NCBI GenBank assembly: GCA_030595925.1
Contig: JAUVLC010000044.1
Location: 1-19,630 of the forward strand
From: Clostridia bacterium
Lineage (GTDB): Bacteria > CBDUZB01 > JAGLHV01
Direction: 5' to 3'
Length of the DNA stretch: 19,630 nucleotides
Below, in pieces: positions 7,728 through 15,055 of the stretch (its first letter is position 1; each line of letters begins with the position of its first letter). The notes under the pieces were generated by a model. That model was given only the letters and a program-made list of their open reading frames with translations, had not been told where the DNA came from and searched no databases. Both the position numbers and the translations under genes were made by a program.

Positions 7728-9251
7728 TTACTTGAATTCAAATTTCTTTTCATCAAAAAGTTTCAGGCATATCTCTACTATCTCGGCATCATAAAAAACA
7801 CCTTTATTCCGGGAAATTTCTTCCAATGCTTTATCTATACCCAATGCCGGACGGTAAGGCCGATGAGAAGCCATTGCTTCAACAACATCCGTCACACTTA
7901 AAATTTTTGCTTCTAACATAATATTTTCTTGGGTCAAACCTAAAGGATATCCGGAACCATCCAACCGTTCATGATGTTGCAATACAATGCTGGCAATCGG
8001 CCATGGAAATTCTATATCTTTTAATATCTCAAAACCGGCTTGACGATGTCTTTTGATTAAAGTCATTTCCGCCTCATCTAATTTTGATGGTTTATTAAGA
8101 ATCTCAGCCGGAACCGACATTTTTCCAATATCATGAACAATCCCGGCCATCCAAATCATATTAATTCGTTCTTCTGAAAACTTCATTTCTTTTGCTATAG
8201 CACAAGCTAATTGAGCCACTCTTCGCTGATGTCCGGCAGTATAAGGATCCCTCATTTCTCCGACCAAAGCTAAAACACGGATTGTATCTTTAAGACTCCT
8301 TTGCAATTTTTGATAATTTTCTTTTAACTTTTCCTCTGTCTGTTTGTGGGCATCGCTAATTTCCATGTCGTGAAATCCAAACCCAATATCCTCCGCAACT
8401 TCTACCAAAAGACTTTTTTCCTCCTCCGAAGTAACAATATCAGTGGTGGATGATATAGCCAGCAATCCAAAAAGCTTATTGGAATGCTCAACCCGAATAA
8501 GAGCAATTTCTTCTCCTATACAAGATTCTTCAAAGAAGCAGCTATGACATAATTCGGATTTATTTACAATTTCAAATTGCTTTTTACTTTTAATTGCCTT
8601 TTTCATACAGGGAGATAACTTTCCTTTTTCTATTTGTTCGGAAAAATAAGAAACATTTTTTTCAAAACCGGCATTTTTAACAATAGCAAAGGTTCCATCA
8701 TCACGCAACAATCCCAGCCATACAGTGTTATATCCCCGCGTTTCTACTAAAATATCACAAGCTTTTTGAATTAAATTGTTTTTATCTTTTTCTATAACAA
8801 TTAATTTATTAATTGTTCGAACAGCTTTAAGGACACTATTCAAATGCAGGATATGCCTTTCAGTTTGTTTCCGTTCAATAGAATACTGTATAGAACGCAT
8901 CAATAAATTACTATCTATTTGACTCTTTAATAGATAATCCTGGGCACCCAACCGTAGCTCTTTAATTGCTAACTCCGTATCATCAAGATTAGTTAAAACT
9001 ATAATCGGTATTTTTGATGCTTGAGTTTGTACTTCAATGAATGTACTCAATCCCCGGCTATCCGGCAAATTAAGATCTAATAACACTACATCAATTCCTC
9101 CTTTAGCAAGCCGTTTTAGTGCTGTAGAAAGCCGATTTGCACATTCCAATCTAAATAGAAAAATATTTTTTTCCGATAGCATCTCCTGTATTAAGCGAGC
9201 TTCATCCGAATTATCCTCAACTAATAAAATTTTAATCTGTTGATTACTCAT
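7728..9251 (-). CDS. Response regulator: REC-GAF-HD-GYP c-di-GMP phosphodiesterase
   Basis: A 507-residue cytosolic regulator predicted to hydrolyse cyclic di-GMP when its receiver is phosphorylated. The REC domain (1-120) has acidic residues E12-D13, phospho-acceptor D59 in LLDLNLP, T87 and K109. A GAF domain follows (about 140-295) and carries four cysteines (C215, C235, C238, C244) in a small cluster. A helical linker leads to an HD-GYP domain (about 325-500) with HD in VHDIGK (373-374) and the full HHERLDGSGYP motif (426-436), so the enzyme should be active. The ATG at 9251 follows a GGAGG site. It is the last gene of the receiver-receiver-kinase cassette and is followed by a clear terminator. 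The GAF ligand cannot be told from sequence. Confidence 0.93.
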   Translation of the reverse strand: MSNQQIKILLVEDNSDEARLIQEMLSEKNIFLFRLECANRLSTALKRLAKGGIDVVLLDLNLPDSRGLSTFIEVQTQASKIPIIVLTNLDDTELAIKELRLGAQDYLLKSQIDSNLLMRSIQYSIERKQTERHILHLNSVLKAVRTINKLIVIEKDKNNLIQKACDILVETRGYNTVWLGLLRDDGTFAIVKNAGFEKNVSYFSEQIEKGKLSPCMKKAIKSKKQFEIVNKSELCHSCFFEESCIGEEIALIRVEHSNKLFGLLAISSTTDIVTSEEEKSLLVEVAEDIGFGFHDMEISDAHKQTEEKLKENYQKLQRSLKDTIRVLALVGEMRDPYTAGHQRRVAQLACAIAKEMKFSEERINMIWMAGIVHDIGKMSVPAEILNKPSKLDEAEMTLIKRHRQAGFEILKDIEFPWPIASIVLQHHERLDGSGYPLGLTQENIMLEAKILSVTDVVEAMASHRPYRPALGIDKALEEISRNKGVFYDAEIVEICLKLFDEKKFEFK

Positions 9252-9346
9252 CTTCTTTCCTCCCCGGCAATTTCCGTAATACCCTTTCTACAAAATACAC
9301 ACATAGAAACTATAAACAAATTTCAAAACAACTACAAGATTCCTGC

Positions 9347-9958
9347 TTATTTATTTCCTTCCGCAGGAATTGTAAAATAAAACACAGAACCTTTCCCTAT
9401 TTCTGACTCTATCCAGATGCAACCACCGTGACCTTCCACAATTTTCTTGCAAAGTGCCAAACCAATACCGGTACCGGGATATTCCTCCCTGGTATGCAAT
9501 CTCTGAAAAATAATAAAAATCCGTTCAAGAAATTTAGAACAAATTCCAATGCCGTTATCACGCATGGAAAAAACCCATTCTTTCCCTTTTTGTTCTGCTG
9601 ATATATGAATGCGCGGCGATTTCTTACCGCGAAATTTAATTGCATTATCAATCAAGTTTTGAAATAACTGCATCAACTGCAAACTATCCCCTTTTACATC
9701 AGGTAAAGAATCGTAAGTAATAACTGCTTTGCTTTCCTTAATAACCCTGCTCAGATTAACCAATACCTGTTCAATAATAGTTTTAGAATTAATTAACTCA
9801 AAAGGTTTTTCTTTTCTTCTTACCCGTGGATAAGCTAACAAATCGTTTATTAGTTGCTGCATCCTTTTTGCTCCATTCACCGCATAGCTAATAAAATCAT
9901 CAGCATCATTATTGGAACCCTTTAAATAGACCGGTATCTGCATCAATTCATTTTTCAC
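9347..9958 (-). CDS. Truncated histidine kinase: ATPase domain without the H-box
   Basis: A 203-residue kinase fragment related to phytochrome-like sensor kinases. The second DHp helix is present (DADDFISYAVNGAKRMQQL, about 18-36), followed by an intact HATPase domain: N-box QNLIDNAIKF (100-109), DNGIGI (134-139), FQRLHTREEYPGTGIGLAL and GKGSVFYFTIP. The sensor domain and the first DHp helix with the phospho-accepting histidine are missing. The reading frame is open for only 11 further codons upstream and is then closed by TGA at 9992-9994, so the H-box cannot be encoded here. The start is GTG at 9958, inside the end of the preceding receiver gene; an ATG at 9943 is an alternative. It may be a decaying gene or a kinase that acts on another protein's histidine. 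Confidence 0.8.
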   Translation of the reverse strand: MKNELMQIPVYLKGSNNDADDFISYAVNGAKRMQQLINDLLAYPRVRRKEKPFELINSKTIIEQVLVNLSRVIKESKAVITYDSLPDVKGDSLQLMQLFQNLIDNAIKFRGKKSPRIHISAEQKGKEWVFSMRDNGIGICSKFLERIFIIFQRLHTREEYPGTGIGLALCKKIVEGHGGCIWIESEIGKGSVFYFTIPAEGNK

Positions 9959-10415
9959 CTGCTTGCGTTGAGCAATTTTTCTTCTTCCTTGTCAGTTTCA
10001 CTATACTTAACCAAAAACTTTCAATACATTTTATTGTGTTCACAAATTGATTCAAATCAAGCGGTTTAATAATATAGCAATTTGCATGCATATTATAACT
10101 TTCAAAAACATCTTGCTCTGCGTTGGAAGTAGTGAACACTATTACCGGAATATGTTTTAGTTTTTCATCAACCTTGATTTCCGCCAGCACCTCACGACCA
10201 TCTTTTTTGGGGAAATTCAAGTCGAGCAAAATAAGATCAGGCATAATTGCATCAGCATACTTTCCTTTCTTACGCAAGAAACTTAATGCTTCTATACCGT
10301 TCCTGACTTCGGATATTTTGTTGTACACTTTTGCCCCTGCAAAAATTTCCCTCGTCAAACGAATATCAGCGGGATTATCCTCTACTAATAAAATTTCAAT
10401 AGGTTCATCGTTCAA
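9948..10415 (-). CDS. CheY/Rcp1-like single-domain response regulator, copy 1
   Basis: A stand-alone receiver of 155 residues with no output domain. Key positions, counted from the start used here, are E12-D13, D65 (LLLDLNFP), a TT pair before SNAEQD, and K117 in YIIKPLDL. It is about three-quarters identical by eye to the next receiver upstream and plainly a tandem duplicate. I place the start at a TTG at 10415 because it aligns with the ATG of the paralogue, and the 15 bases before it (AGGGTGGGGACAATT) align base for base with the paralogue's AGGAGGTGAACAATT. A GTG at 10427 would add four residues. The C-terminus carries a changed tail ending STQAGEK that overlaps the truncated kinase by 11 bases. 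Such receivers usually pair with phytochrome-like kinases. Confidence 0.9.
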   Translation of the reverse strand: MNDEPIEILLVEDNPADIRLTREIFAGAKVYNKISEVRNGIEALSFLRKKGKYADAIMPDLILLDLNFPKKDGREVLAEIKVDEKLKHIPVIVFTTSNAEQDVFESYNMHANCYIIKPLDLNQFVNTIKCIESFWLSIVKLTRKKKNCSTQAGEK

Positions 10416-10486
10416 AATTGTCCCCACCCTTTTAACTTCTGTAATAAATTAGAGAATCATCTTTTACTCCATCAGCGAATTTTAAT

Positions 10487-10939
10487 CTATTGATTAGCTT
10501 TTTTCTGTTTTGTAGGCAATTTCACTACGGAAAACCAAAAATCATCAATACCCTTTCCTACGTTGATAAACTGTTCCAAATCAACCGGTTTAATAATATA
10601 ACAATTTGCATGCAAATTGTAACTCTTAAAAATGTCTTCCTCTGCTTTGGAAGTAGTTAAAACTACCACCGGAATGTGTTTTAATTTTTCATTTGTTTTT
10701 ATTTCCGCCAGCACCTCACAGCCGTCTTTTTTGGGTAAATTCAAATCGAGCAAAATAAGGTCGGGTTGAATCGCATCAGCATATTTTCCTTTTCTGTGCA
10801 AAAAAGCTAACGCTTCTATACCATCCCTGACTTCTGATATTTTATTATACACCTTAGCCTCTTTAAGGGTTTCCCGCGTCAAACGGATATCTCCGGGATT
10901 GTCCTCTACCAATAAAATTTCAATAGGTTGAACATTCAT
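10487..10939 (-). CDS. CheY/Rcp1-like single-domain response regulator, copy 2
   Basis: A 150-residue receiver domain with E12-D13, phospho-acceptor D65 in [13 protein letters not shown], the TTSKAEED segment and K117 in [13 protein letters not shown]. It ends with the [10 protein letters not shown] segment typical of Rcp1-like regulators. The ATG at 10939 has a perfect AGGAGGTG ribosome site, and a consensus promoter lies about 85 bases upstream, so this is the first gene of the cassette. The better ribosome site and start codon suggest it is the less altered copy of the duplicated pair. It has no output domain, so it probably works by protein binding or phosphotransfer. Confidence 0.93.
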   Translation of the reverse strand: MNVQPIEILLVEDNPGDIRLTRETLKEAKVYNKISEVRDGIEALAFLHRKGKYADAIQPDLILLDLNLPKKDGCEVLAEIKTNEKLKHIPVVVLTTSKAEEDIFKSYNLHANCYIIKPVDLEQFINVGKGIDDFWFSVVKLPTKQKKANQ

Positions 10940-11022
10940 AATTGTTCACCTCCTTTCGTTTGAAATCAAGCTTTATTTTCAATTGGAAATAAATTAGTTT
11001 AACCAGAATTGAATCAATTTAA

Positions 11023-11052
11023 ATTATACTTCAATTAGCTTTTCAATGTCAA
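11023..11052 (-). promoter_or_regulatory. Sigma-70-type promoter of the signalling cassette
   Basis: On the minus strand a perfect TTGACA (11047-11052) and a perfect TATAAT (11023-11028) are separated by 18 bases. It faces the receiver gene starting at 10939 and lies just past the tRNA terminator. Confidence 0.8.
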
Positions 11053-11088
11053 TCTTTTTCCCTTTTAACCCCGTCAAAAAATAAAAAA

Positions 11089-11124
11089 GGGAGTAGACCT
11101 ACTGTTTTCAGTAAATCTACTCCC
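11089..11124. terminator. Terminator of the tRNA unit, symmetric
   Basis: GGGAGTAGA and TCTACTCCC form a 9-bp stem; an inner TACTG/CAGTA stem closes a TTTT loop after a two-base internal loop. It is flanked by A-runs and T-runs on both sides, so it could stop transcription in either direction. On the minus strand it ends the tRNA-Lys/tRNA-Glu transcript just before the promoter of the signalling cassette. Confidence 0.88.
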
Positions 11125-11141
11125 TTTTTCCTCTTCTCTAT

Positions 11142-11216
11142 TGGTAGCCCCAGGGGGAATCGAACCCCCGTCGCAGCCTTGAAAGGGCTGTGTCCTAACC
11201 TCTAGACGATGGGGCC
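11142..11216 (-). tRNA. tRNA-Glu (anticodon UUC)
   Basis: A 75-base cloverleaf including an encoded CCA end. The anticodon stem CAGCC/GGCTG encloses the loop CTTTCAA, giving anticodon TTC. The T arm GGGGG/CCCCC encloses TTCGATT. The acceptor stem is GGCCCCA/TGGGGCT, with a G-U pair at position 1-72 and discriminator A. It lies 6 bases after tRNA-Lys and shares its promoter and terminator. Confidence 0.96.
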
Positions 11217-11222
11217 ATTATA

Positions 11223-11298
11223 TGGTGAGCCCGGCGCGGATCGAACGCGCGACCCTCTGCTTAAAAGGCAGATGCTCTGCCAGCTGAGCTACGGGCCC
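11223..11298 (-). tRNA. tRNA-Lys (anticodon UUU)
   Basis: A 76-base cloverleaf including an encoded CCA end. The anticodon stem TCTGC/GCAGA encloses CTTTTAA, giving anticodon TTT. The acceptor stem is GGGCCCG/CGGGCTC with discriminator A, and the D arm contains AGCTCAGCTGGCAGAGC. It is the first gene of a two-tRNA unit. Confidence 0.97.
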
Positions 11299-11332
11299 AT
11301 TTTTTCAACAATGCTTCCTAAATTATTTTTTC

Positions 11333-11361
11333 ATTATAGCAATATTTTTCAATATTGTAAA
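11333..11361 (-). promoter_or_regulatory. Promoter of the tRNA-Lys/tRNA-Glu unit
   Basis: On the minus strand TTTACA (11356-11361) and TATAAT (11333-11338) are 17 bases apart, ending 34 bases before tRNA-Lys. The -35 box lies inside the last codons of the TPR gene. The spacer and its edges form a 7-bp inverted repeat, CAATATT-GAAA-AATATTG. Confidence 0.75.
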
Positions 11362-12044
11362 TGTTTTTTTGCTTTTTCTTTATAACCTCTATCCTTACTT
11401 GTTCTCAAAATATTTTCCCACATTTGTTTAGCCTTATTAAATTGTAATTTTTTTTCATATAACTGTGCCAAAACACTTTTAATCATTACCGGACAATCAG
11501 GATATTTCACGACTTTTTCCAAAAGATCGATTACTTTGTTTTCCTGTTTTTTTATTTTATAACCAATAGCTGCCAGGTAAAAATTAAACTTCCAATATTT
11601 AGGACAATTATTAACCCCCTCTTCTAAAAGGCTAACTGCTTCATTATACCGTTCATGATTATAAGCCAATATGCCACTTCCATATAAATAAGCAAAATGA
11701 AAATACGGATCTAACCTCACCACCAATTGAAAAAGGGGGAAAAGCTTTTTATAACCATCTTCTTTTAAACAAATATGCTCCCCTCGAACATCTTGATTCT
11801 CTTCTTCTTCATGCGTACCATAGTACTGCAATATTCTTATCCAGGCTAAATCAGCCGAAAGACGTCTAAAGCCCAAAAGTATTCCCCAAAAATTCAGAAA
11901 ACTTGCTTCTTTTAAATTCAAATTTTTTATTGACGGAAAAGGATGAACGAAATTCTTTTCTAATTTTATCCGGGTTACGACCAATATTCCAAGCAATAAC
12001 AATATAAACCAAAATTTATGATTTGCAGCAAATCCTACTTTCAT
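11349..12044 (-). CDS. Membrane-anchored TPR protein, function unknown
   Basis: A 231-residue protein with one N-terminal membrane helix (FWFILLLLGILVVT, about 11-24), then a conserved-looking FWGILLGFRRLSADLAWIRIL segment, then helical repeats of tetratricopeptide type (from about residue 110: FAYLYGSGILAYNHERYNEAVSLL and following units). TPR repeats bind proteins, so a scaffold role at the membrane is likely, but no function can be named. I chose ATG at 12044, with GAGG five bases upstream; a TTG at 12071 would add 9 residues without a ribosome site. It lies 100 bases behind an ABC permease gene, which hints at a shared role with the exporter. Its last bases overlap the tRNA promoter. Confidence 0.82.
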   Translation of the reverse strand: MKVGFAANHKFWFILLLLGILVVTRIKLEKNFVHPFPSIKNLNLKEASFLNFWGILLGFRRLSADLAWIRILQYYGTHEEEENQDVRGEHICLKEDGYKKLFPLFQLVVRLDPYFHFAYLYGSGILAYNHERYNEAVSLLEEGVNNCPKYWKFNFYLAAIGYKIKKQENKVIDLLEKVVKYPDCPVMIKSVLAQLYEKKLQFNKAKQMWENILRTSKDRGYKEKAKKHLQY

Positions 12045-12084
12045 TACTTCCTCTTTATTGCTTAACAGCAAATGCTGTATCTAT

Positions 12085-12120
12085 AAAAAAATTAGACCAA
12101 TTATTTGCCTAATCTTTTTT
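12085..12120 (-). terminator. Possible weak terminator between ABC permease and TPR gene
   Basis: On the minus strand GATTAG and CTAAT form a short stem flanked by an A-run before and a seven-base T-run after. The stem is only about 5 bp plus A-U pairs with a bulge, so it may be leaky or not a terminator at all. Confidence 0.3.
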
Positions 12121-12144
12121 CCTCTGCATTTTGCAATAATGCTA

Positions 12145-12915
12145 TTAGACTTCTCTGCGAGAAAAAAGAAATATAGAAAAACCAATTAATATCGCCGAAT
12201 ATGTTACAGCATAAACTATCACTAAAAATATATTTATTCCTGAAAAAAGAAAAGAACATTCTAAAAAATCTCTGAAGTTAAAATATTGAAAATTGGGAAG
12301 AATATAATATAATCCCTTCATCAAAAATTTACTTAAAAACATAGTCATTCCTTCACTCAAAAACTTTATTTCATTACTAAAATGACCTAAAACCCAAATC
12401 ATAAAAGTTACAGCGATAGTACTAACAGAAGAAGTAGAAAATAAAGAAAAGAAAAGCCCTATTGCCATAATTAATAACATTTTTAGAAATACAAAACTTA
12501 CAGCCAAAACAAGCGAATTTAAAACAATTTCTTCCCCTTTAACAAGAAGAAGAAGTACCAAACCGCTAAACATAATTAAAATATTCAGAAAAATAATTCC
12601 GGACATTCCAATGTATTTACCCAAAAGATAAGTTGAACGCTTAATCGGTTTACTCAGAACAACACTGATCGTTCTATTTTCTATCTCCTGAATAATTAAC
12701 CGCACCACTCCAAAAATTGCAATAAGAAGAGCAAACAACTCTATCGCACCCAATCCCACATCAACAATAACCCGTCCGGCTACCTCTCCGCTAATTTGCG
12801 AAAAAACTATAGAACTACTGATAACAATTAAAGCAAAAAGCAAAGTAATATAAAAAACTTTATTTCTGATACTTTCTATTGCTGTATAATAAGCAACTAC
12901 CCATAATTTTCTCAT
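12145..12915 (-). CDS. ABC-2 type exporter permease
   Basis: A 256-residue integral membrane protein with about six hydrophobic helices. The cytosolic loop IIQEIENRTISVVLSKPIKR (about 74-93), followed by STYLLGKYIG, is the amphipathic coupling segment typical of ABC-2 permeases such as the NosY-like and related exporters. It forms the membrane channel of an ABC exporter with the ATPase encoded 12 bases upstream. The ATG at 12915 directly follows that gene. The substrate cannot be deduced: no accessory protein other than the TPR gene lies nearby. Confidence 0.9.
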   Translation of the reverse strand: MRKLWVVAYYTAIESIRNKVFYITLLFALIVISSSIVFSQISGEVAGRVIVDVGLGAIELFALLIAIFGVVRLIIQEIENRTISVVLSKPIKRSTYLLGKYIGMSGIIFLNILIMFSGLVLLLLVKGEEIVLNSLVLAVSFVFLKMLLIMAIGLFFSLFSTSSVSTIAVTFMIWVLGHFSNEIKFLSEGMTMFLSKFLMKGLYYILPNFQYFNFRDFLECSFLFSGINIFLVIVYAVTYSAILIGFSIFLFSRREV

Positions 12916-12927
12916 TGTTACCTTTTA

Positions 12928-13653
12928 TTATTCTGAAATTGTTTGGATAAAAATATCCTCTAACTTCCCGTTTAATGCGGAAACTTCCAGTGTTTTTTTT
13001 AATTTCCCTTTGTGTAAAATCCCCACATATTTACAAACCTTTTCTACTTCACTAATAAAATGAGAACTAAAAAACACAGTTTTCCCTTCGTCTCTTAATC
13101 TTAAAATCAACTCCCTCATTTTCCTAATGCCCACAGGATCTAATCCTCCCGTCGGTTCATCAAGAAACAATAAATCCGGATTGCCTAATAAAGCTTGCGC
13201 CATCGCTATCCTTTGCAGCATTCCTTTGGAAAAATCAGCTAAACGCACCTTTTCAGACTCTTTTAATCCTACAAATTCTAAAACATAATCTACCCTTTTT
13301 TGTTTATCTTTCCCAGACAGAAAAGACAATTCGGCATAAAAAAAAAGCAACTCTTTCGCCGTTAAATACTTAAAAAAATAAGATGCTTCAGGAAGATAAC
13401 CTATCTTTTTCCTTACTTCCAAATTCGGAATTTTTTTATCAAAAATAAAAAGATTACCGTTGTCAGGAAAAACTAATCCTAATAAAAGCTTAATTGTTGT
13501 CGTCTTTCCAGAGCCATTTAAACCTAAAAGCCCAAAAACACCTTTTTCCTCTATATCTAAGTTTAAGTTTTCCAAGGCTATTCTTTTTTGAGCATTCCAT
13601 AATGACTTTCGAATATAAATTTTCCTTACATTTTCTATTCTAATAATTCCCAT
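12928..13653 (-). CDS. ABC exporter ATP-binding protein
   Basis: A 241-residue nucleotide-binding subunit that powers the adjacent ABC-2 permease. Walker A GLNGSGKTT (44-52), the Q-loop region GYLPEA with glutamate where many families have glutamine, a variant signature FSKGM (141-145), Walker B LLFLDEP (161-167), the D-loop GGLDP, and switch histidine H198 in FSSHF. The LPE and FSKGM variants are common in NatA/CcmA-like exporters. The ATG at 13653 has no clear ribosome site, which suggests a leader-poor or weakly translated start. The spacer upstream (13654-13902) contains a palindromic element and no gene; a TATAAT lies about 40 bases before the start without a convincing -35 box. Confidence 0.93.
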   Translation of the reverse strand: MGIIRIENVRKIYIRKSLWNAQKRIALENLNLDIEEKGVFGLLGLNGSGKTTTIKLLLGLVFPDNGNLFIFDKKIPNLEVRKKIGYLPEASYFFKYLTAKELLFFYAELSFLSGKDKQKRVDYVLEFVGLKESEKVRLADFSKGMLQRIAMAQALLGNPDLLFLDEPTGGLDPVGIRKMRELILRLRDEGKTVFFSSHFISEVEKVCKYVGILHKGKLKKTLEVSALNGKLEDIFIQTISE

Positions 13654-13781
13654 TTTGGAGTTTTACCATTCTTACATCTGTTATTTTATTATATTTTCTA
13701 TCCATTTTTTGACACTACCTTATTTTATTAAGTCATTTGCATAGTAAATATATACACGGACAAACAAAAAATAAATTACAA

Positions 13782-13829
13782 CTTCCCGCCTTATCTCCTC
13801 CAGAGGCGGACAAATACCTAAGGCGGAAG
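13782..13829. repeat. CCGCC...GGCGG palindromic element, copy 2
   Basis: CTTCCCGCCTTA at the left arm pairs with TAAGGCGGAAG at the right with one bulged base, and CCTC/GAGG-type pairing continues inside. It shares the CGCCTTA...GGCGGACA pattern with 162-187. On the minus strand it is followed by TTGTAATTTATTTTTTG, so it may also end the clpP-clpX-lon-aminotransferase transcript. Confidence 0.55.
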
Positions 13830-13902
13830 GGGAAAAGCAAATTTTAAAATAATTATGAAATTTCTGCAGGAATGACAAAACTATTTTTAAAAACTTTAAA
13901 AT

Positions 13903-15039
13903 CTATTTTTTCAGAAATTCTTTTTCTGCAGCGGCAACACCTTTTCCTAATTCCACCTTATATCTAAGTTTATTCAACATCATTTCCAAAGCCGCTAAGG
14001 TAATAATCACATCAAATTTATCCATATATCCCATTTGAGCCATACGGAATATCTTGCCTTTAAATTCTCGTTGTCCTCCGGCAATACTTACTCCATATTC
14101 ATCCCTCATCCTCTTTACCAGAGATATTCCGTCCACCCCTTCGGGAACCTTCACCGATGTTACCACATCACAGGGAACTTCAGCAAAAAGTTCCAAACCC
14201 AAAGAAATAACCCCTGCCCTTGCTGCACGAGCCAGAAGGACATGTCTGGCAAAAACATTCTTTAAACCTTCTTCTAAAATTCTTCTCAAAGCATCCTGAA
14301 GAGAAAACAATAAATTTACTGCCGGGGTATAAGGGGTCTCACCTTTTTCATCAAAAAACTTTTTATAAGTTTTAAAATTCCAATAAAACTTTGGTAATTT
14401 AGACTCTTTTATCAAATCCCATGCTTTTTTACTAACACTTACAAAAGCTAACCCGGGAGGAAGCATCAGTCCTTTTTGTGAACCGGCAACCACTACATCA
14501 ACTCCCCACTCATCCGTCTTTATTTCCTGACCACCTAAACCACTAACAGCATCTACGACTAAAATAGCTTTTGATTGTGCTGTAATCTTAGCCATTGATT
14601 CAATATCATTTACCACACCCGTAGAAGTTTCCGTCAATTGAGTAAAAACAGCTTTAATTTCAGGATTCTCTTCCAATTTTTCCCTTACTTCTTCTATGCG
14701 CACTGCTTTTCCCCATGGATATTCAATTACTTCCGGTTTAAGTCCGTAAACTTTAAGAATATTTTCCCACCTTCGGCCAAACGCACCGGTATTAACTACC
14801 AGAACCCTGTCCCCTATAGAAAGAAAATTAACCACACAAGATTCCATCCCTCCCGTCCCTGAAGCAGAAAAAATAAACAAATCATTTTTAGTCTGAAAAA
14901 CAGATTGCAATGAGGAAGTAACATCTCTGAATAACTTACTGAATTCTACCGTGCGATGATGAATAACCGGCTGAGCACCAGCTAATAGTACAGAATCAGG
15001 AACCGGTGTCGGTCCCGGGGTCAATAAATACCTCTTCAT
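13903..15039 (-). CDS. Class V PLP aminotransferase, alanine-glyoxylate/serine-pyruvate type
   Basis: A 378-residue fold-type I aminotransferase using pyridoxal phosphate. It begins with the typical LLTPGPTPVP (5-14) and has IHHRT (26-30), the cofactor-phosphate loop SASGTGGMES (58-67), D163 in VVDAVSGLGG, and the Schiff-base lysine K189 in VVAGSQKGLMLPPG. R332 in KIFRMAQMGY sits where the family binds the substrate carboxylate; the segment reads RMAQMGY where RxGHMG is usual. In related bacteria such enzymes often serve serine or glycine metabolism, but the substrate is not fixed by sequence. The ATG at 15039 has AGGAGGG nine bases upstream, at the very end of lon, 16 bases away, so it is probably co-transcribed with the protease genes. 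It would depend on the cofactor made through PdxJ. Confidence 0.9.
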   Translation of the reverse strand: MKRYLLTPGPTPVPDSVLLAGAQPVIHHRTVEFSKLFRDVTSSLQSVFQTKNDLFIFSASGTGGMESCVVNFLSIGDRVLVVNTGAFGRRWENILKVYGLKPEVIEYPWGKAVRIEEVREKLEENPEIKAVFTQLTETSTGVVNDIESMAKITAQSKAILVVDAVSGLGGQEIKTDEWGVDVVVAGSQKGLMLPPGLAFVSVSKKAWDLIKESKLPKFYWNFKTYKKFFDEKGETPYTPAVNLLFSLQDALRRILEEGLKNVFARHVLLARAARAGVISLGLELFAEVPCDVVTSVKVPEGVDGISLVKRMRDEYGVSIAGGQREFKGKIFRMAQMGYMDKFDVIITLAALEMMLNKLRYKVELGKGVAAAEKEFLKK

Positions 15040-15055
15040 CCTTAAAACCCTCCTG

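Noticed and set aside
9409-9651. Alternative minus-strand ORF within the kinase fragment
   Set aside because: It lies in another frame of the HATPase domain and reads as low-complexity sequence.
12064-12079. Inverted repeat ACAGCA/TGCTGT before the TPR gene
   Set aside because: Six-base arms with a two-base centre; too short to support an operator.
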